The notes below the pieces were generated by a model, which did no database searches, was not told the origin of the DNA, and worked only from the letters and a program-made list of their open reading frames with translations. Source: Nitrospira sp. (lineage in GTDB: Bacteria > Nitrospirota > Nitrospiria > Nitrospirales > Nitrospiraceae). From it: 35,675 bases of DNA. Location: NCBI GenBank assembly GCA_023248215.1, contig JAHFEW010000045.1, forward strand, positions 1 through 35,675, given 5' to 3'. Of this stretch, positions 34,832-35,675 are shown one piece after another. The translations under genes were made by a program, and so were the position numbers. The stretch's first letter is position 1. Every line of letters begins with the position of its first letter.

Positions 34832-34856
34832 GAATTAAGGGGTCAGACCCATTTGT
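34832..34856. repeat. REP-like GGGGTCAGACCC sequence
   Basis: AATTAAGGGGTCAGACCC followed by ATTTGTA resembles short sequences commonly found beside RAYT/REP elements. It contains the near-palindrome GGGTCAGACCC. Confidence 0.45.
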
Positions 34857-34957
34857 ACGAGCTCCGCATCGGCTCCATGCGCTATTAGGCGGCTGGCGCC
34901 ACCGCGAAGTGGGCAGCAGCTCCCAGAGGCAGGACGAAACGTTCGCCGGTGGAGGTA

Positions 34958-35384
34958 CTACTTCAGTCCAGGAATCGGAGGCGCTTTAGAGAGGGCCGAA
35001 AGCAATTCCGCTTTCGCGTCGGCGATCCCAAGCCACTGAAAGGCGTCATCCAGTTTCCGGAAGATCTCCAGCTCGTCAGGCGATTCGTCCAGCAGGATTT
35101 GGTACATGCGTGCCATGCCGAAGAGCACGTCGCTTGTGACCACCAGGGCGCGCCGGGCACCGGCACCGAAAGGGATTCAGCCTGACCATCTCTCTGATAG
35201 TGGAGGCAGTGACCCGGACGTCCGTCACATCGCGCAGATCGACGAGCTGACGAAAGCTCCGCGCGAAGCGTGGGTCGGCGGTCAGAGCACGTGCGTGCGC
35301 CAGAAGCTCACGATCCGTCACTATGCCCCATCCGTGGGATAGGACTAAGGACCGTGCCAGGTCGATTGTGTAGACGCCAGGCAT
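34958..35384 (-). pseudogene. Small conserved cytoplasmic protein (STAS-like), split by a one-base frameshift
   Basis: The 5' frame from ATG 35384 reads MPGVYTIDLARSLVLSHGWG, then RSFRQLVDLRDVTDVRVTAS and TIREMVRLNPF. One base off, it continues GAGARRALVVTSDVLFGMAR, MYQILLDESPDELEIFRKLD and DAFQWLGI. Deleting one C near 35175 restores a single product of about 140 residues. The fold suggestion (strand-helix pattern of STAS/SpoIIAA-like proteins) is tentative. Either decay or a sequencing error explains the split. Confidence 0.72.
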
Positions 35385-35652
35385 GTGAGGCAACCTTACG
35401 ACAGTTCACGGGACGCCGCAAGAGAGGACGCACGCGGAAAGGCGAAGCTTCGTACGAAGGAAATAAAGAGGTCAAACCACTTTATTTCCTCCACTCGAAA
35501 GTGTGCGCCACCCTTCTTGTTTTGCAGGAGGGATCTGAGTAGTCTTCGGACAGGTGATCCTATAAACGGCTGTAGAAACGTGGTGCTGCTACGCGATACC
35601 CTCACTGGCTGCGGGTGAGGGGGGCATTGCTTATCACGGAGGGACTCACCCT
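35385..35652. other. Intergenic region with a hairpin
   Basis: No gene is supportable; the short frames on both strands are shadows. AGGAAATAAAG (35458-35468) pairs perfectly with CTTTATTTCCT (35480-35490) around AGGTCAAACCA, a REP-like arrangement similar in wording to the element at 34832. Confidence 0.45.
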
Positions 35653-35675
35653 ATGGGTGAAGCAACACGCAAGGC
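35653..35675 (+). CDS. Possible first codons of a gene cut by the window edge
   Basis: ATG at 35653 follows GGAGGG (35638-35643) by nine bases and reads MGEATRK before the window ends. The ribosome-binding site is the only support. Confidence 0.3.

Noticed and set aside
1-35675. tRNA, rRNA or CRISPR arrays
   Set aside because: No cloverleaf-like sequence, rRNA segment or regularly spaced direct repeat series was found by eye; a dedicated search was not possible.

Overview
The window reads as chromosome from a moderately GC-rich, chemolithoautotroph-like bacterium. The mix of genes (Methanosarcina-type gamma carbonic anhydrase, pyrophosphate-type phosphofructokinase, a SoxC-like relic, an Anbu/transglutaminase cluster, many small lineage-type hypotheticals) fits Nitrospira or a close Nitrospirota relative. 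That placement is inference from gene content, because no rRNA or other taxonomic marker lies in the window.

Region 1 (1-9900) is accessory. After the tail of an unidentified gene and trmL, there is an orphan contractile-tail sheath gene, a quinol-monooxygenase-like gene, a subtilase followed by a free-standing copy of its own pro-domain, a SoxC-like sulfite/sulfane dehydrogenase pseudogene, and a plant-type tyrosinase translationally coupled to a small secreted partner. A roughly 37-nt element built on CTGTATCC occurs three times, about 190-220 nt upstream of the sheath, the protease and the tyrosinase. It suggests one shared regulator. Next to the sheath copy lies the 3' end of a second, deleted tyrosinase/partner cassette.

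Region 2 (9900-23550) is mostly core-like: a YdjM-type membrane protein and ychF, Cam-type carbonic anhydrase, a secreted hypothetical, galE, a J-domain/ERCC4-nuclease fusion, a Ycf46-type AAA ATPase with a probable leaderless promoter, a TPR protein, an aldose-1-epimerase-like gene and a PPi-type phosphofructokinase. GalE, the epimerase and PFK imply active sugar metabolism. Intergenic spaces carry copies of a short inverted repeat family (210-245, 11723-11752, 16347-16464, 23758-23851).

Region 3 (23550-27060) is decayed: a vapB/vapC-like pair with a frameshifted toxin, then remnants of a RAYT/IS200-type transposase, an IS110 transposase, a response-regulator receiver domain, an integrase-type transposase and an IS30 transposase.

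Region 4 (27270-34400) is a known but poorly understood conserved neighbourhood: two transglutaminase-like proteins and an N-formylglutamate-amidohydrolase-like protein on the plus strand, facing Anbu (proteasome-like protease) and a large transglutaminase-DUF2126 protein on the minus strand. The alpha-E gene between them has lost its 5' part and is frameshifted, and the circularly permuted ATP-grasp gene that normally accompanies it is missing.

The right end (34400-35675) holds a fragment of a DUF3365 (Tll0287-like) haem domain, REP-like sequences, a frameshifted small conserved gene and possibly the first codons of another gene. Several genes differ from an intact reading frame by one base, so either local decay or sequence error must be considered.
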